This document shows, piece by piece, positions 20,392 to 29,418 of a stretch of DNA of 64,000 nt (positions within the stretch are counted from its first letter, which is position 1; every line of letters starts with the position of its first letter). The notes beneath the pieces are model-generated. The model was not told the DNA's origin and did not search any database. It saw nothing but the letters and a program-made list of their open reading frames with translations. The DNA comes from Mesorhizobium sp. ORS 3324 (GTDB lineage Bacteria > Pseudomonadota > Alphaproteobacteria > Rhizobiales > Rhizobiaceae). Location: assembly GCA_000824825.2 (NCBI GenBank), contig LM655170.1, positions 11,853 through 75,852 of the forward strand, given 5' to 3'. The position numbers and the translations under genes are program-made.

Positions 20392-21948
20392 ATGACGACA
20401 CATCCCGACACTGTTCTCATCATTGACTTCGGCAGCCAGGTCACGCAGCTGATTGCACGGCGCGTGCGCGAAGCAGGCGTCTACTGCGAAATCGTCCCGT
20501 TCCAGTCCGCCGCCGAGGGGTTCCGGCGCATCCGGCCGAAAGCCGTCATCCTGTCGGGCAGCCCGCACTCGACCGTCGACATCGGTTCGCCCCGCGCGCC
20601 CGACGAGGTCTTTTCGTCCGGCATCCCGGTGCTCGGCATCTGCTATGGCGAGCAGACCATGTGCGCCCAGCTCGGCGGCAAGGTCGAGGCCGGCCATCAC
20701 CGCGAGTTCGGCCGGGCCTTCTTGGAGATCGAGGACGACTGCGAGCTGTTCGACGGCATCTGGGCCAAGGGCACGCGTCATCAGGTCTGGATGAGCCACG
20801 GCGATCGCGTCACCGCCATTCCGGCAGGCTTCAAGATCGTCGGCACCTCCACCGGCGCGCCCTTTGCCGCGATTGCCGACGAGGCGCGCAAGTTCTACGC
20901 AGTGCAGTTCCATCCCGAGGTCGTCCACACGCCTGATGGCGCGAAGCTGCTCGGCAACTTCGTCCACCGGATCGCGGGCCTCAGCAGGGGCTGGACCATG
21001 GCTGCCTATCGCGACCAGGCGGTCGAGGCGATCCGCAAGCAGGTCGGCAAGGGCAAGGTGATCTGCGCACTGTCGGGCGGCGTCGACTCCTCCGTCGCTG
21101 CGCTGCTCATCCATGAGGCGGTCGGCGATCAGCTCACCTGCATCCTTGTCGACCACGGCCTGATGCGCAAGGACGAGGCGAAGAGCGTGGTGGAGATGTT
21201 CCGCCAGCACTACAATCTGCCGCTGATCCTGGTCGACGCCTCCGACCGCTTCATCTCGGCGCTCGAAGGTGAAGCCGACCCGGAAAAGAAGCGCAAGACA
21301 ATCGGCCGGCTGTTCATCGAGGTGTTCGAGGAAGAGGCGAAAAAACTCGGCGGCGCCGATTTCCTGGCCCAGGGCACCCTCTATCCCGACGTCATCGAGA
21401 GCGTCTCCTTCTCCGGCGGCCCGTCGGTGACGATCAAGTCGCACCACAATGTCGGCGGCCTGCCCGAGCGCATGAACATGAAGCTGGTCGAGCCGCTGCG
21501 CGAATTGTTCAAGGACGAGGTGAGGGCGCTTGGCAAAGAGCTGGGCCTGCCCGAAAGCTTCATTAGCCGCCACCCCTTCCCTGGCCCCGGCCTGGCCATA
21601 CGCTGCCCGGGCGGCATCACCCGCGAGAAGCTGGAGATCCTGCGCGAGGCCGATGCCATCTATCTCGACGAGATCCGCAAGGCCGGCCTCTACGACGCCA
21701 TCTGGCAGGCATTCGCCGTGCTGCTTCCGGTGCAGACCGTCGGCGTGATGGGCGACGGCCGCACCTACGAATTCGTCTGCGCGCTGCGCGCCGTCACTTC
21801 CGTCGACGGCATGACGGCCGACTTCTACCACTACGACATGGCCTTCCTCGGCGCCGCCGCCACGCGCATCATCAACGAAGTGAAAGGTATCAACCGCGTC
21901 GTCTACGACGTGACGTCCAAGCCGCCCGGGACCATCGAGTGGGAATGA
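20392..21948 (+). CDS. guaA: GMP synthase (glutamine-hydrolysing)
   Basis: Aminates XMP to GMP. 518 residues: class I glutamine amidotransferase domain with nucleophile motif [10 protein letters not shown] and the HPE triad part in FHPEVVHTP, the ATP pyrophosphatase loop [14 protein letters not shown], and the C-terminal dimerisation domain ending KPPGTIEWE. Complete and intact. Its 3' end is a known integration hotspot for genomic islands, and the integrase gene starts about 320 bp downstream. Confidence 0.97.
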   Translation: MTTHPDTVLIIDFGSQVTQLIARRVREAGVYCEIVPFQSAAEGFRRIRPKAVILSGSPHSTVDIGSPRAPDEVFSSGIPVLGICYGEQTMCAQLGGKVEAGHHREFGRAFLEIEDDCELFDGIWAKGTRHQVWMSHGDRVTAIPAGFKIVGTSTGAPFAAIADEARKFYAVQFHPEVVHTPDGAKLLGNFVHRIAGLSRGWTMAAYRDQAVEAIRKQVGKGKVICALSGGVDSSVAALLIHEAVGDQLTCILVDHGLMRKDEAKSVVEMFRQHYNLPLILVDASDRFISALEGEADPEKKRKTIGRLFIEVFEEEAKKLGGADFLAQGTLYPDVIESVSFSGGPSVTIKSHHNVGGLPERMNMKLVEPLRELFKDEVRALGKELGLPESFISRHPFPGPGLAIRCPGGITREKLEILREADAIYLDEIRKAGLYDAIWQAFAVLLPVQTVGVMGDGRTYEFVCALRAVTSVDGMTADFYHYDMAFLGAAATRIINEVKGINRVVYDVTSKPPGTIEWE

Positions 21949-22264
21949 GGCGGCGTCGTTCTCTGACTTTCGGTGGCTATCTAGGCAAGCTCCGTAAACC
22001 TCTGAAGTAAATCAATTTTCCTTTTAGGCTCTATCGCCAACTATCGCCCCTAAGCGGAAGCATCTGACGGTAAATCTGACGGTACGTTCTTTTCCGCCCT
22101 CCCTCTTTCCGCCCATACCGTCATGTCGCCGAATTTCTAGGTCATTCTAACTTTTCCAGACAAGCCTTTGAAATATAAGGATTACCAACAAAGGTTGACG
22201 GTAAAATTTTTGACGGTAAAATTGGCGTTAGATCGATTTGTGTTTCCCAATTTTTTGTGGGGCC
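21949..22264. promoter_or_regulatory. guaA-integrase gap with repeated octamers, probable attachment region
   Basis: 316 bp without a gene and clearly AT-richer than guaA. The octamer TGACGGTA occurs at 22065-22072, 22077-22084, 22196-22203 and 22211-22218, and in reverse at 22116-22123. Pairs of direct repeats plus an inverted copy next to a tyrosine integrase look like arm-type integrase or excisionase binding sites. The crossover core is expected at the very end of guaA. Confidence 0.6.
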
Positions 22265-23518
22265 ATGTTAACCGACATTGCACTTAAGAAGCTGAAACCA
22301 AAGGAGAAAAAATACAAGGTTTCCGATCGTGACGGTATGTACGCGATGGTTTCTCCAACGGGGCAGATTGCATTTCGGTATGACTACCGGATGAATGGCC
22401 GGCGAGAGACCCTGACGCTGGGCCGCTACGGTGAGGGAGGTATCACGCTGGCGGAGGCGCGCGACCGCTGCCTCTCAGCGCGGAAGATGGTAGCGGCCGG
22501 AAAGTCCCCCGCGCAGGAAAAGCAGCGCGAAAAGCATCGGCTGCCAGCCACGGCGACGTTCGGCGATGCAAGTAGACGCTGGTTCAAGGACGCAAAGATG
22601 GCGGAGAGCACCCGTTCGATGCGGAAAGCGATTTTCGATCGAGACATTTTGCCGATTTGGCAGAAAAGGCTCCTAACCGAGATCACAGCTGACGACCTGC
22701 GGGCACTCTGCGTGAGGGTGAAGGAGCGCGGCGCGCCTGCAACAGCCATTCATATCCGGGATATCGTTAAGCAGATCTATGGTCACGCCATTCTGCATGG
22801 CAAAAAGATTAGCAATCCTGCGGACGAAGTGGGGCCGGCCTCGATAGCCACGTTCGAGGCGAAAGATAGGGCACTGTCGCCCGCAGAGATCCGGATCATG
22901 CTGAAAGAGTTGGAGAATGTGCCAACGCTGCCGACCATTCGGCTTGGCCTAAAGCTTATCTTGCTCACGATGGTCCGCAAGGGTGAACTGCTCGACGCAA
23001 CGTGGGAGGAGGTCGATTTCGAGAACGCCGTCTGGAATATACCAAAAGAACGCATGAAGCGGAAGAAGCCGCATAATGTGTACTTGTCACGGCAATCGCT
23101 CGACATCATGATAGCGCTTAAAACTTGCGCGGCTAATTCGCGGTACGTGCTGCCGTCTCGCTACGATGCCGATGAAACAATGTCACGCGCGACCTTCAAT
23201 CGCGTGACTGCAGCGATTGTCGAGCGGGCAAGGAAGCAAGATCTTCCACTTGCGCCCTTCACGGTGCACGATCTCCGGCGTACCGGGTCTACACTCTTGA
23301 ACGAAATCGGGTTCAATCGCGACTGGATTGAAAAATGTCTTGCCCACGAAGACGGCCGCTCATCGCGGGGCGTCTACAATAGGGCTGAATATGAGTTGCA
23401 GCGTCGTCATATGCTGCAGGAGTGGGCTGATATGGTCGACTCGTGGACGGCAGGCAAGAAGCACACGCCTGCACTTCAGCCGCCTACGGGAGCAGCGATT
23501 ACGCTCGATCCGATTTGA
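22265..23518 (+). CDS. P4-type tyrosine integrase adjacent to guaA
   Basis: 417-residue site-specific recombinase from ATG at 22265. An N-terminal DUF4102 arm-binding domain (LTDIALKKLKPKEKKYKVSD and LGRYGEGGITLAEARD) is followed by a core-binding domain and a catalytic domain with TMVRKGELLDATWEEVD (first Arg), HDLRRTGSTLLNEIGF (His-x-x-Arg), a CLAHE segment, and the nucleophile tyrosine in RGVYNRAEY. Location downstream of guaA matches guaA-targeting integrases such as IntG of Mesorhizobium tripartite ICEs; identity with IntG is not proven. Codon use is less GC-rich than guaA. Confidence 0.92.
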   Translation: MLTDIALKKLKPKEKKYKVSDRDGMYAMVSPTGQIAFRYDYRMNGRRETLTLGRYGEGGITLAEARDRCLSARKMVAAGKSPAQEKQREKHRLPATATFGDASRRWFKDAKMAESTRSMRKAIFDRDILPIWQKRLLTEITADDLRALCVRVKERGAPATAIHIRDIVKQIYGHAILHGKKISNPADEVGPASIATFEAKDRALSPAEIRIMLKELENVPTLPTIRLGLKLILLTMVRKGELLDATWEEVDFENAVWNIPKERMKRKKPHNVYLSRQSLDIMIALKTCAANSRYVLPSRYDADETMSRATFNRVTAAIVERARKQDLPLAPFTVHDLRRTGSTLLNEIGFNRDWIEKCLAHEDGRSSRGVYNRAEYELQRRHMLQEWADMVDSWTAGKKHTPALQPPTGAAITLDPI

Positions 23519-23753
23519 CCGGTCGGGTCTTTCGTAGTCTTACGTTGGGAGCTGGCCGGCTCTCGCTTTTTCCCGCATTTGACGCATTCCGCCGCTCTTC
23601 GATCCAAGCTTCGACTTCTTCCAAGTCCCAGACAACACAGCGGGGGCTGAGATTGAAGCGGCGCGGGAATTCGCCGCGTTGCTCCATCTCATAGATTGTC
23701 GTGTCGGACAGCGGAACGATCTCTCTCAGCTGCGGCCGGCGTATGGTTCGCAT
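23499..23753 (-). CDS. AlpA-like DNA-binding protein
   Basis: 84 residues from ATG at 23753, which has AGTAGGG just upstream; longer starts at 23858 (ATG) or 23897 (GTG) are possible. The core REIVPLSDTTIYEMEQRGEFPRRFNLSPRCVVWDLEEVEAWI is the MerR-like helix-turn-helix of AlpA regulators, which control integrase expression and excision in P4-type elements. It is convergent with the integrase, whose last 20 bases overlap it. Confidence 0.82.
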   Translation of the reverse strand: MRTIRRPQLREIVPLSDTTIYEMEQRGEFPRRFNLSPRCVVWDLEEVEAWIEERRNASNAGKSESRPAPNVRLRKTRPVKSDRA

Positions 23754-24128
23754 TACCCTACTCGCCGCAATGTGGGGCAAAGTCGGAAACAGGCTCTGCT
23801 GGCGATTTGTGGTATCCTCCGGTTTGTCGAACTCAGAAGACTGTTGCTGTTTGACCATTTGTGACACCCGAAGGGTTGGTTGTTCGTCAACAGTCACGCA
23901 AATATCCGAAGTCTCGTACAGCCTTCAATTACGACCAGATATCCCCGCTAGCGAAACGCCTTACAGTTTGTAGGTATGTCTCGACCGCACCAGCAAACCA
24001 GTACCGCCAGTTCACCTGCCCCTTCAGGTCTTCGGACTTCGGACGACCCGCGCGATGGTCAGTTTTGGAAGCGGAGCGCCTTCGCCAGCTATGCCGATCA
24101 ACTGGGCGAGGACAAAAATTGGTTTGCA
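23754..24128. other. Gap between AlpA and the Wadjet operon
   Basis: About 375 bp of AT-richer DNA. Several short open frames exist in different phases, none with a ribosome-binding site or recognisable protein features. It includes the possible 5' extension of the AlpA gene. Confidence 0.5.
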
Positions 24129-25310
24129 TCACGAGGCTTGCCACTCGCTCTGGTGTAGGCGTGGAATAATAGGATCGAGTTCTTCCTGCTCTAAGTGTTT
24201 TGCATCAGGCTTTGCAAGGTACGCGATCAAATCAAAGAGGACCGATCCTTCAGCCCTGGCTACTCTGCTTGCCTTTTGATCTGGCTTACTACCGTGCTTT
24301 TCGGCCAAGTCGACGGTCATGAGGTGCGGGAGTAGTCTGCGGCCGAATGCTCTCTCAACTGTCAGGAAGATCCAGATGCCATCGGGATCGATGTCGGACC
24401 AGTGGTAAAAGGGTATGTCGTCGGGAAAGCGACCGGCGATCAAGCCTAATGCCTTCTGAACTCCCGTCGACGGATAGCCGCCGCCGTAGATGACCAGTCC
24501 TCGGCGGTCCGGATCTGCCTCAGTCACGTGCCTGACGAAGCTCGTGTAGTTCTCTACTACGAGGACGTATTCCGGGGTGCGGCTGAAGCCGACGGTGTTG
24601 ATTGCTTCTGCGGGGACGCCAAGGAAGGATACGTCAGGCTGGGACGCTCCAAAAGTGATCGGTCCTGAAAGGAGGAGGGGAGGAGGCACCTTTTCCAGCC
24701 CAAGTGCACCGAGTGCTTCGCGGGGCGTGGCGCCCTCCGGGATATTCGCGCCAACACCTCGAAGGACCTTTGCGACGGCTGCCTCCAGCCGTTCCAATGC
24801 TTTGCTATCGGAAACGGCCCTTCTGGAGAAAGTGCGATAGTCGAGTCCTAAGTGTTGCCGTCTGTATATCGCTTGCGCGAGGAGTAGCGCACGCTCGAGC
24901 GAACCTATGTCGCCGGGAGCAATTCCCGCCCACCGCCGATTTCTGGACCAGGCTTCAGCAGCTTCCCGCGCATGCTCAGCGAACGGGACAGCCAGCTCAG
25001 CTCGACGAAATAGATCCTCGAGCGCTGACGCCGAGCGCTCGCTGGAAGGTTTTCGTTCGACGAAACAGTAGAGCCTCGCCACGTCGGCGATGCGCACGAA
25101 CTTGATTTCGCCGGCTCGCCGGCGCCCCATCTCCATTCGAAGCTCGATTGCACCCGCCCGGCTTGCTTCTTCCAGCTTCTTCCGGAAACGGTCAGCCTCT
25201 CCGATATTTGAAAAGGCGCCGCTGTCCGGATAAGCACGTGCGCCTGCCCGACCGTCTTCGTGCCTATCCAGCAGATAAGAAAGAAGTGCAATCGGATCGG
25301 TGAATTTCAC
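24129..25310 (-). CDS. jetD: Wadjet subunit JetD (Toprim-fold nuclease)
   Basis: 393 residues, last gene of the jetABCD operon; its GTG start overlaps the jetC stop (GTGA). N-terminal DUF3322-like helical region and C-terminal DUF2220-like Toprim domain resembling topoisomerase VI subunit A. The metal-binding Toprim residues are visible: glutamate in LVVENYTSF (about 250) and the acidic triad SDIDPDGIW (about 301-308), preceded by VIYGGGYPS. In characterised Wadjet systems JetD is the nuclease that cuts circular DNA after JetABC extrudes it. Confidence 0.92.
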   Translation of the reverse strand: MKFTDPIALLSYLLDRHEDGRAGARAYPDSGAFSNIGEADRFRKKLEEASRAGAIELRMEMGRRRAGEIKFVRIADVARLYCFVERKPSSERSASALEDLFRRAELAVPFAEHAREAAEAWSRNRRWAGIAPGDIGSLERALLLAQAIYRRQHLGLDYRTFSRRAVSDSKALERLEAAVAKVLRGVGANIPEGATPREALGALGLEKVPPPLLLSGPITFGASQPDVSFLGVPAEAINTVGFSRTPEYVLVVENYTSFVRHVTEADPDRRGLVIYGGGYPSTGVQKALGLIAGRFPDDIPFYHWSDIDPDGIWIFLTVERAFGRRLLPHLMTVDLAEKHGSKPDQKASRVARAEGSVLFDLIAYLAKPDAKHLEQEELDPIIPRLHQSEWQAS

Positions 25311-28300
25311 TCGGCTGCCATCCTACGCAGCGCTTCATCATCCATGAGTTCGGGGTTGATCCGTTGCAGCTCCTTGCGAGCTTTTTCCTTGACTTGGACT
25401 ACTGTCGTCTCCGATTGCCCATTGCCAATGTTGTCGACCTCAACAATGGCATGCATATAGCCGAGCAGTGAGGGCCGCCGCTCGGGTGGCGCAGCCACGA
25501 TCACCTGCAGGCCTAGGCTCTCATAGAAGCTCATCATTTGCCGCTGGTTCTTGCCGTCCAGCTTGGCAAAGGCTTCATCGAAGACGGCAAGTGCCATTCC
25601 AAGTTGCGATCCCGATCTTCCTTCGGCGGTCCCATAAACGGAGGCCAGCGAGGCACCGATGGCAACGTAAAGCGGGACTTGTTGCTCGGCTCCGGAACCA
25701 GTGCCACGGCGAGTTTCCCAGCGTGTCTTGTGTCCGGTATCGAGGTTCTCCATGTGAATTTCGAAAACGAAAAAGCTCCGATAGTCCTCAAAACTGTCGA
25801 AGTCGGTATCGGGATCCTCAAGGATGCGCTTCACCTCGTCGAGCACGGGTTTGTGGGGGGAGCCTTCGGGTATCTCACCCTTGAACAGAAGATCCAGCGC
25901 ATCCTCGGAAGTCACGTAGATCTCGACCGCTTTCAAGATCGGCGCGTACTGAGCCACTTGCGTCCTGCTGAACGAATATCGCTCGCCGTGGAATGTGTGA
26001 TTGCGGAGACTATGGTTCAGCGAGTCGATATCTCTCTTCAGTTTGGAGATGCGTGAGTGGAGAGAGTTGACGAACTCGCCGCGAAAGATAGATGAGACTC
26101 GCTCGGAAGCTTCAGCTGCCAGTGCTTCATGCCGCGTGAGCTCGTTCTCTTCGATATCGCGTAGCGTGGCCTCCACCCAGGGCAGGATGTTCTTCAGGAT
26201 GTCGCTTTCTGCTCCCACCTCCGAGCTTATGGGAGCTACGTCAAAATAGCTCCTCATGGCGGCGCGCACATTCCTGTCGGCCTCCATCATTCTATCTTTT
26301 GCCTGCTTGGAGCGATCCTCCGCGCGCTGCCCAATCGCACGATGGATCCCGGCCAGTGCTTCGTAATGGGCGGATGGATCACTTGGGATTTGTTTACCCG
26401 CGATCCTCTCCCGGTATCTGCGGTTAGCTGGCACAGCGGCCGTCAAGCGCCAGCTATATTGGAACATGCGGCGGGCGAGATTCCGCAAATGGCGCGAACC
26501 CTCTTGGTTGGTAAGGCCCGTGAGCGTCTTTCTCGCGGTTTCAGCTTGTTTCTGGTAAGCTCCCTGCCTCTTCTGGATTGAGTTGAGCTCGACATTTCTG
26601 GCGTCGACATAGGCCTGTTGGACCTTCTTCTTCTCTTCAAGCTCATATAGGCGTTTCAGGTCGCCTTGATCGACCGCCTCCAGCCTGGATCGAGCCTCTC
26701 CTGCCAGCCTCTCCTGCTGTTGCGCTCGTTCAAGCAGGCCTGCCACCGTCTCGCCGTCCGCAGGCGAAGTCACAAGGGCAACGGAGCGGTCAACCTCGGA
26801 AAGGATGCGCCTGCGCTGGGACAGGGTTTCGATTTCCTCCCGCAGAACCTCCAACCGCCTTTTCTGCTCCAGGAAAAGTTGCTCCTGCGCCGCCTTACCG
26901 ATCTTAAGGCGGAAGGCTTCCTCCAGGCGGGTCCCCCGTAACAGCCCATCATCGTAAAGGCCGTCAGCCATGAGGGCGCGGCCGGGTTGGTTAAACTCTT
27001 CCATGGTGCGGGCTAGCCGCACATTGCCATATCTGCGCTGCAGGAAGGCGACTGCGTCTTGGTCATCGGACCTGAAGAGCGAAGGGAACCAACCTGACTC
27101 GACCGGATCTTTGTATCGCTCGAGCTTGTTTAGGCTGACCAGGGAAGCCTGGCGTAGATCCCGCCTGTTTTCTCTCAGGATCGTCGTTGCCGTGTGGATG
27201 TGGTCGCGATCGACGAAGATCGCTTCCCTATCTCGACCAAGAAGACCTTCAGCCGCTTGTCCCCAATCCTTGTCGATAAGGTCAATGATGTCGCAAAGCG
27301 CTCTCGGAGCCATCCCGGCCATGCGAAGGAGCCTCATCAACTCGCGGGTATGGTCGCCGAGGTGAGAATCCCGTGAACCGGAAGCGGCGGCCTCGATAGA
27401 CCGAGACAGCTTGTCGACCTCCTCGTTCTTGGTATGCAAAGCGGCTTCCGTCTCACTGCGCGCCCTGCCAATTCTCTCGGCGGTGACGGGGAGCGACGCC
27501 AGGAACGCTTGTTCGATCACTGCCGTGGCTTCCGTGTTCCCACGCTTGACCGCCTCGGCCGCCGCGGACGCGTGAGCGGCCAATTCGCGGGAGCTTGATT
27601 CACCCTTTCCGAGTACTTCGGCCGCGGCGGCGATCCGCTGCATATGCTTCACTCGTTCAGAGATCCGTTTGAGGCAATCTGCGGCGGAAAAGGAGTGGCT
27701 TTCGGCCATCTTGTTAAGATCGTCAATGCCCACCTTGGCTTTGATCGCTTCGATCTGCTTGATGATGCGGTGCACATCCTGGTTCGCTTCGTTGATCGAA
27801 GTGGTCAGGTCGTTAATTTCCTCCCTCTCGGCCAGAAGAGATGCCTCGGCTTCCTTGACCTCTTCTTCGAGTGCCCGCATCGCCGCCGAGGCCGCGAGGT
27901 ACCTCGCCTTGCGACTGATCCAGTCCTCCTCGACGTGTTCATTGAGGAAGTTTCTAAAATCTTCCGCTCGCGCCTTGACCACTTTCAGCCGCTTCGCACG
28001 CTCCCGCATGTTCTTGATAGTCTGGTTGACTTGTCGGTAAGTCTTCAACGACTCTCGTAGCTCACCGACCTTCATCGGAGACTCCTCGAGGATATAGTTC
28101 CTGACGAAGTCTGTTGCGGACAGGCCCTGATTAAGCGTCATACCGTTCACAATCGCCTTTGCAAGCGCGGCGGCGTTTCCGGAAGTCGGCGCCGATCGTG
28201 GAACCAAGTCACGCATATATTCCCGGATGTGGTCCGTGGCGCTGTCGCGATGGTTTACGAAACCGTTACCGCATTCCCTTTCCAGCGATTGCCTTACTTC

Positions 28301-28771
28301 CTCCCATTGCGCGAATTCTTGCCTTCCTTCCCGCTCACGTAAGAAATTGGCTGTTGTCAATATTTTGCCGCGGACGACGAAACGGCCGAGTATGGTTTCG
28401 GCTGGCTGTGTCTTCCTTGCCTCCATGGCGAGGCCTACCGTCAAGTCGGGCTTCACTCCATCGGCGTCTCGAAAACTAATGGCCACATAGGTAAGGCAGG
28501 CTTCGCGCCGAAAATCGCCCTCTCCACGGGCACCGAGGCAGTACCCCTGTACTGTGCGCCTCGGACCGCTTCTGCGACGACTCTCACCAGCGACTGGATT
28601 GAGGTTCATGTAGCGTCCGCTGGCGCCGGTGAGCACCACCTGGATCATGTCCAGGATTGTTGATTTGCCCGACGCGTTTTCACCAAGGACACCGACGTGG
28701 CCGCTAACCGGAATATCTTCGACAGTGAACGAATGCCAATTCACCAGCGTGAGATGCACGAGTTCCATCAT
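25307..28771 (-). CDS. jetC: Wadjet subunit JetC (SMC/MukB-like ATPase)
   Basis: 1154-residue SMC-type ATPase, the DNA loop-extrusion motor of Wadjet. Walker A GENASGKST at about 30-38 with an SMC-style N-terminus (MELVHLTLVNWHSFTVEDI). Long heptad-like coiled-coil stretches (about 220-460 and 620-950) flank a hinge-like middle region. Near the C-terminus is a signature-like SGAEQQVPLYVAIGASLA and Walker B LAVFDEAFAKLD (D1065-E1066). ATGA overlap with jetB and GTGA overlap with jetD show translational coupling. Confidence 0.94.
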   Translation of the reverse strand: MMELVHLTLVNWHSFTVEDIPVSGHVGVLGENASGKSTILDMIQVVLTGASGRYMNLNPVAGESRRRSGPRRTVQGYCLGARGEGDFRREACLTYVAISFRDADGVKPDLTVGLAMEARKTQPAETILGRFVVRGKILTTANFLREREGRQEFAQWEEVRQSLERECGNGFVNHRDSATDHIREYMRDLVPRSAPTSGNAAALAKAIVNGMTLNQGLSATDFVRNYILEESPMKVGELRESLKTYRQVNQTIKNMRERAKRLKVVKARAEDFRNFLNEHVEEDWISRKARYLAASAAMRALEEEVKEAEASLLAEREEINDLTTSINEANQDVHRIIKQIEAIKAKVGIDDLNKMAESHSFSAADCLKRISERVKHMQRIAAAAEVLGKGESSSRELAAHASAAAEAVKRGNTEATAVIEQAFLASLPVTAERIGRARSETEAALHTKNEEVDKLSRSIEAAASGSRDSHLGDHTRELMRLLRMAGMAPRALCDIIDLIDKDWGQAAEGLLGRDREAIFVDRDHIHTATTILRENRRDLRQASLVSLNKLERYKDPVESGWFPSLFRSDDQDAVAFLQRRYGNVRLARTMEEFNQPGRALMADGLYDDGLLRGTRLEEAFRLKIGKAAQEQLFLEQKRRLEVLREEIETLSQRRRILSEVDRSVALVTSPADGETVAGLLERAQQQERLAGEARSRLEAVDQGDLKRLYELEEKKKVQQAYVDARNVELNSIQKRQGAYQKQAETARKTLTGLTNQEGSRHLRNLARRMFQYSWRLTAAVPANRRYRERIAGKQIPSDPSAHYEALAGIHRAIGQRAEDRSKQAKDRMMEADRNVRAAMRSYFDVAPISSEVGAESDILKNILPWVEATLRDIEENELTRHEALAAEASERVSSIFRGEFVNSLHSRISKLKRDIDSLNHSLRNHTFHGERYSFSRTQVAQYAPILKAVEIYVTSEDALDLLFKGEIPEGSPHKPVLDEVKRILEDPDTDFDSFEDYRSFFVFEIHMENLDTGHKTRWETRRGTGSGAEQQVPLYVAIGASLASVYGTAEGRSGSQLGMALAVFDEAFAKLDGKNQRQMMSFYESLGLQVIVAAPPERRPSLLGYMHAIVEVDNIGNGQSETTVVQVKEKARKELQRINPELMDDEALRRMAAE

Positions 28772-29418
28772 TGCAATTTTTCCTCGACGGGACCGAGCTG
28801 GCGGGGTTCATAGTCTTCCAGCGCAACCTGCTCCTCAATGCGCCTCAACGCGTCGGATCCGGAAACAAGCTTGATTATCGGCCGGACCACCACCTCCCGA
28901 TCCTGAAGGACACGATCGAACTCTCCGAGCCAGATCAGGTTGCGCGAAGCAAGATCCTCAAGAACGTCTTGGAACCTCGACTGGGACACAAGCATCTTTG
29001 TGCCCCTTTCGGCCATTTCCCTGTATTTCTCGTAGAGGGCGTTAAATGTGGTCAAGACCGTCGCACGCTCTTCAACGTTGCCCTGGTTCGCTTCGTCCTG
29101 CCAATGAGCCGCTGCCACCAGAAGCACGATAGTCTCGTCAGCCCTCATTTTTGGTGTTGACGACATCTCCTCATCATCAAGCACAATCCCCGCCCACTGT
29201 TCGTCTTGCTCGCGGTGGACGCGGTAGCCAATGCAATCAAAGAAATTGTCGATCACTTTTCTGAAGCGACTATCCATAATTACATCATAGACGGTCGCCA
29301 CACCCCGATCGCCCGAATAGACGAATTGATGACGGAGGAGGTATCGGCAAGCTTTCCGAAGGTCGGCACCCTTGTCCCCGCCGTATCGGGCCTCGACCTC
29401 CTCGAACTCAGTCAGCAT
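28768..29418 (-). CDS. jetB: Wadjet subunit JetB (MukE/KITE-like, DUF4194)
   Basis: 216 residues, predicted winged-helix KITE accessory subunit that binds the kleisin JetA and the SMC protein. Seen: ACRYLLRHQFVYSGDRG, IGYRVHREQDEQWAGIVLDDEE and DETIVLLVAAAHWQDEA, all in the style of DUF4194. Starts 11 bases inside the jetA 3' end and overlaps jetC by 4 bases. Confidence 0.9.
   Translation of the reverse strand: MLTEFEEVEARYGGDKGADLRKACRYLLRHQFVYSGDRGVATVYDVIMDSRFRKVIDNFFDCIGYRVHREQDEQWAGIVLDDEEMSSTPKMRADETIVLLVAAAHWQDEANQGNVEERATVLTTFNALYEKYREMAERGTKMLVSQSRFQDVLEDLASRNLIWLGEFDRVLQDREVVVRPIIKLVSGSDALRRIEEQVALEDYEPRQLGPVEEKLQ

Noticed and set aside
23861..24169. Short plus-strand open frames between AlpA and jetD
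   Set aside because: Several overlapping frames in different phases, no ribosome-binding site, no recognisable domain; partly antisense to the jetD end.
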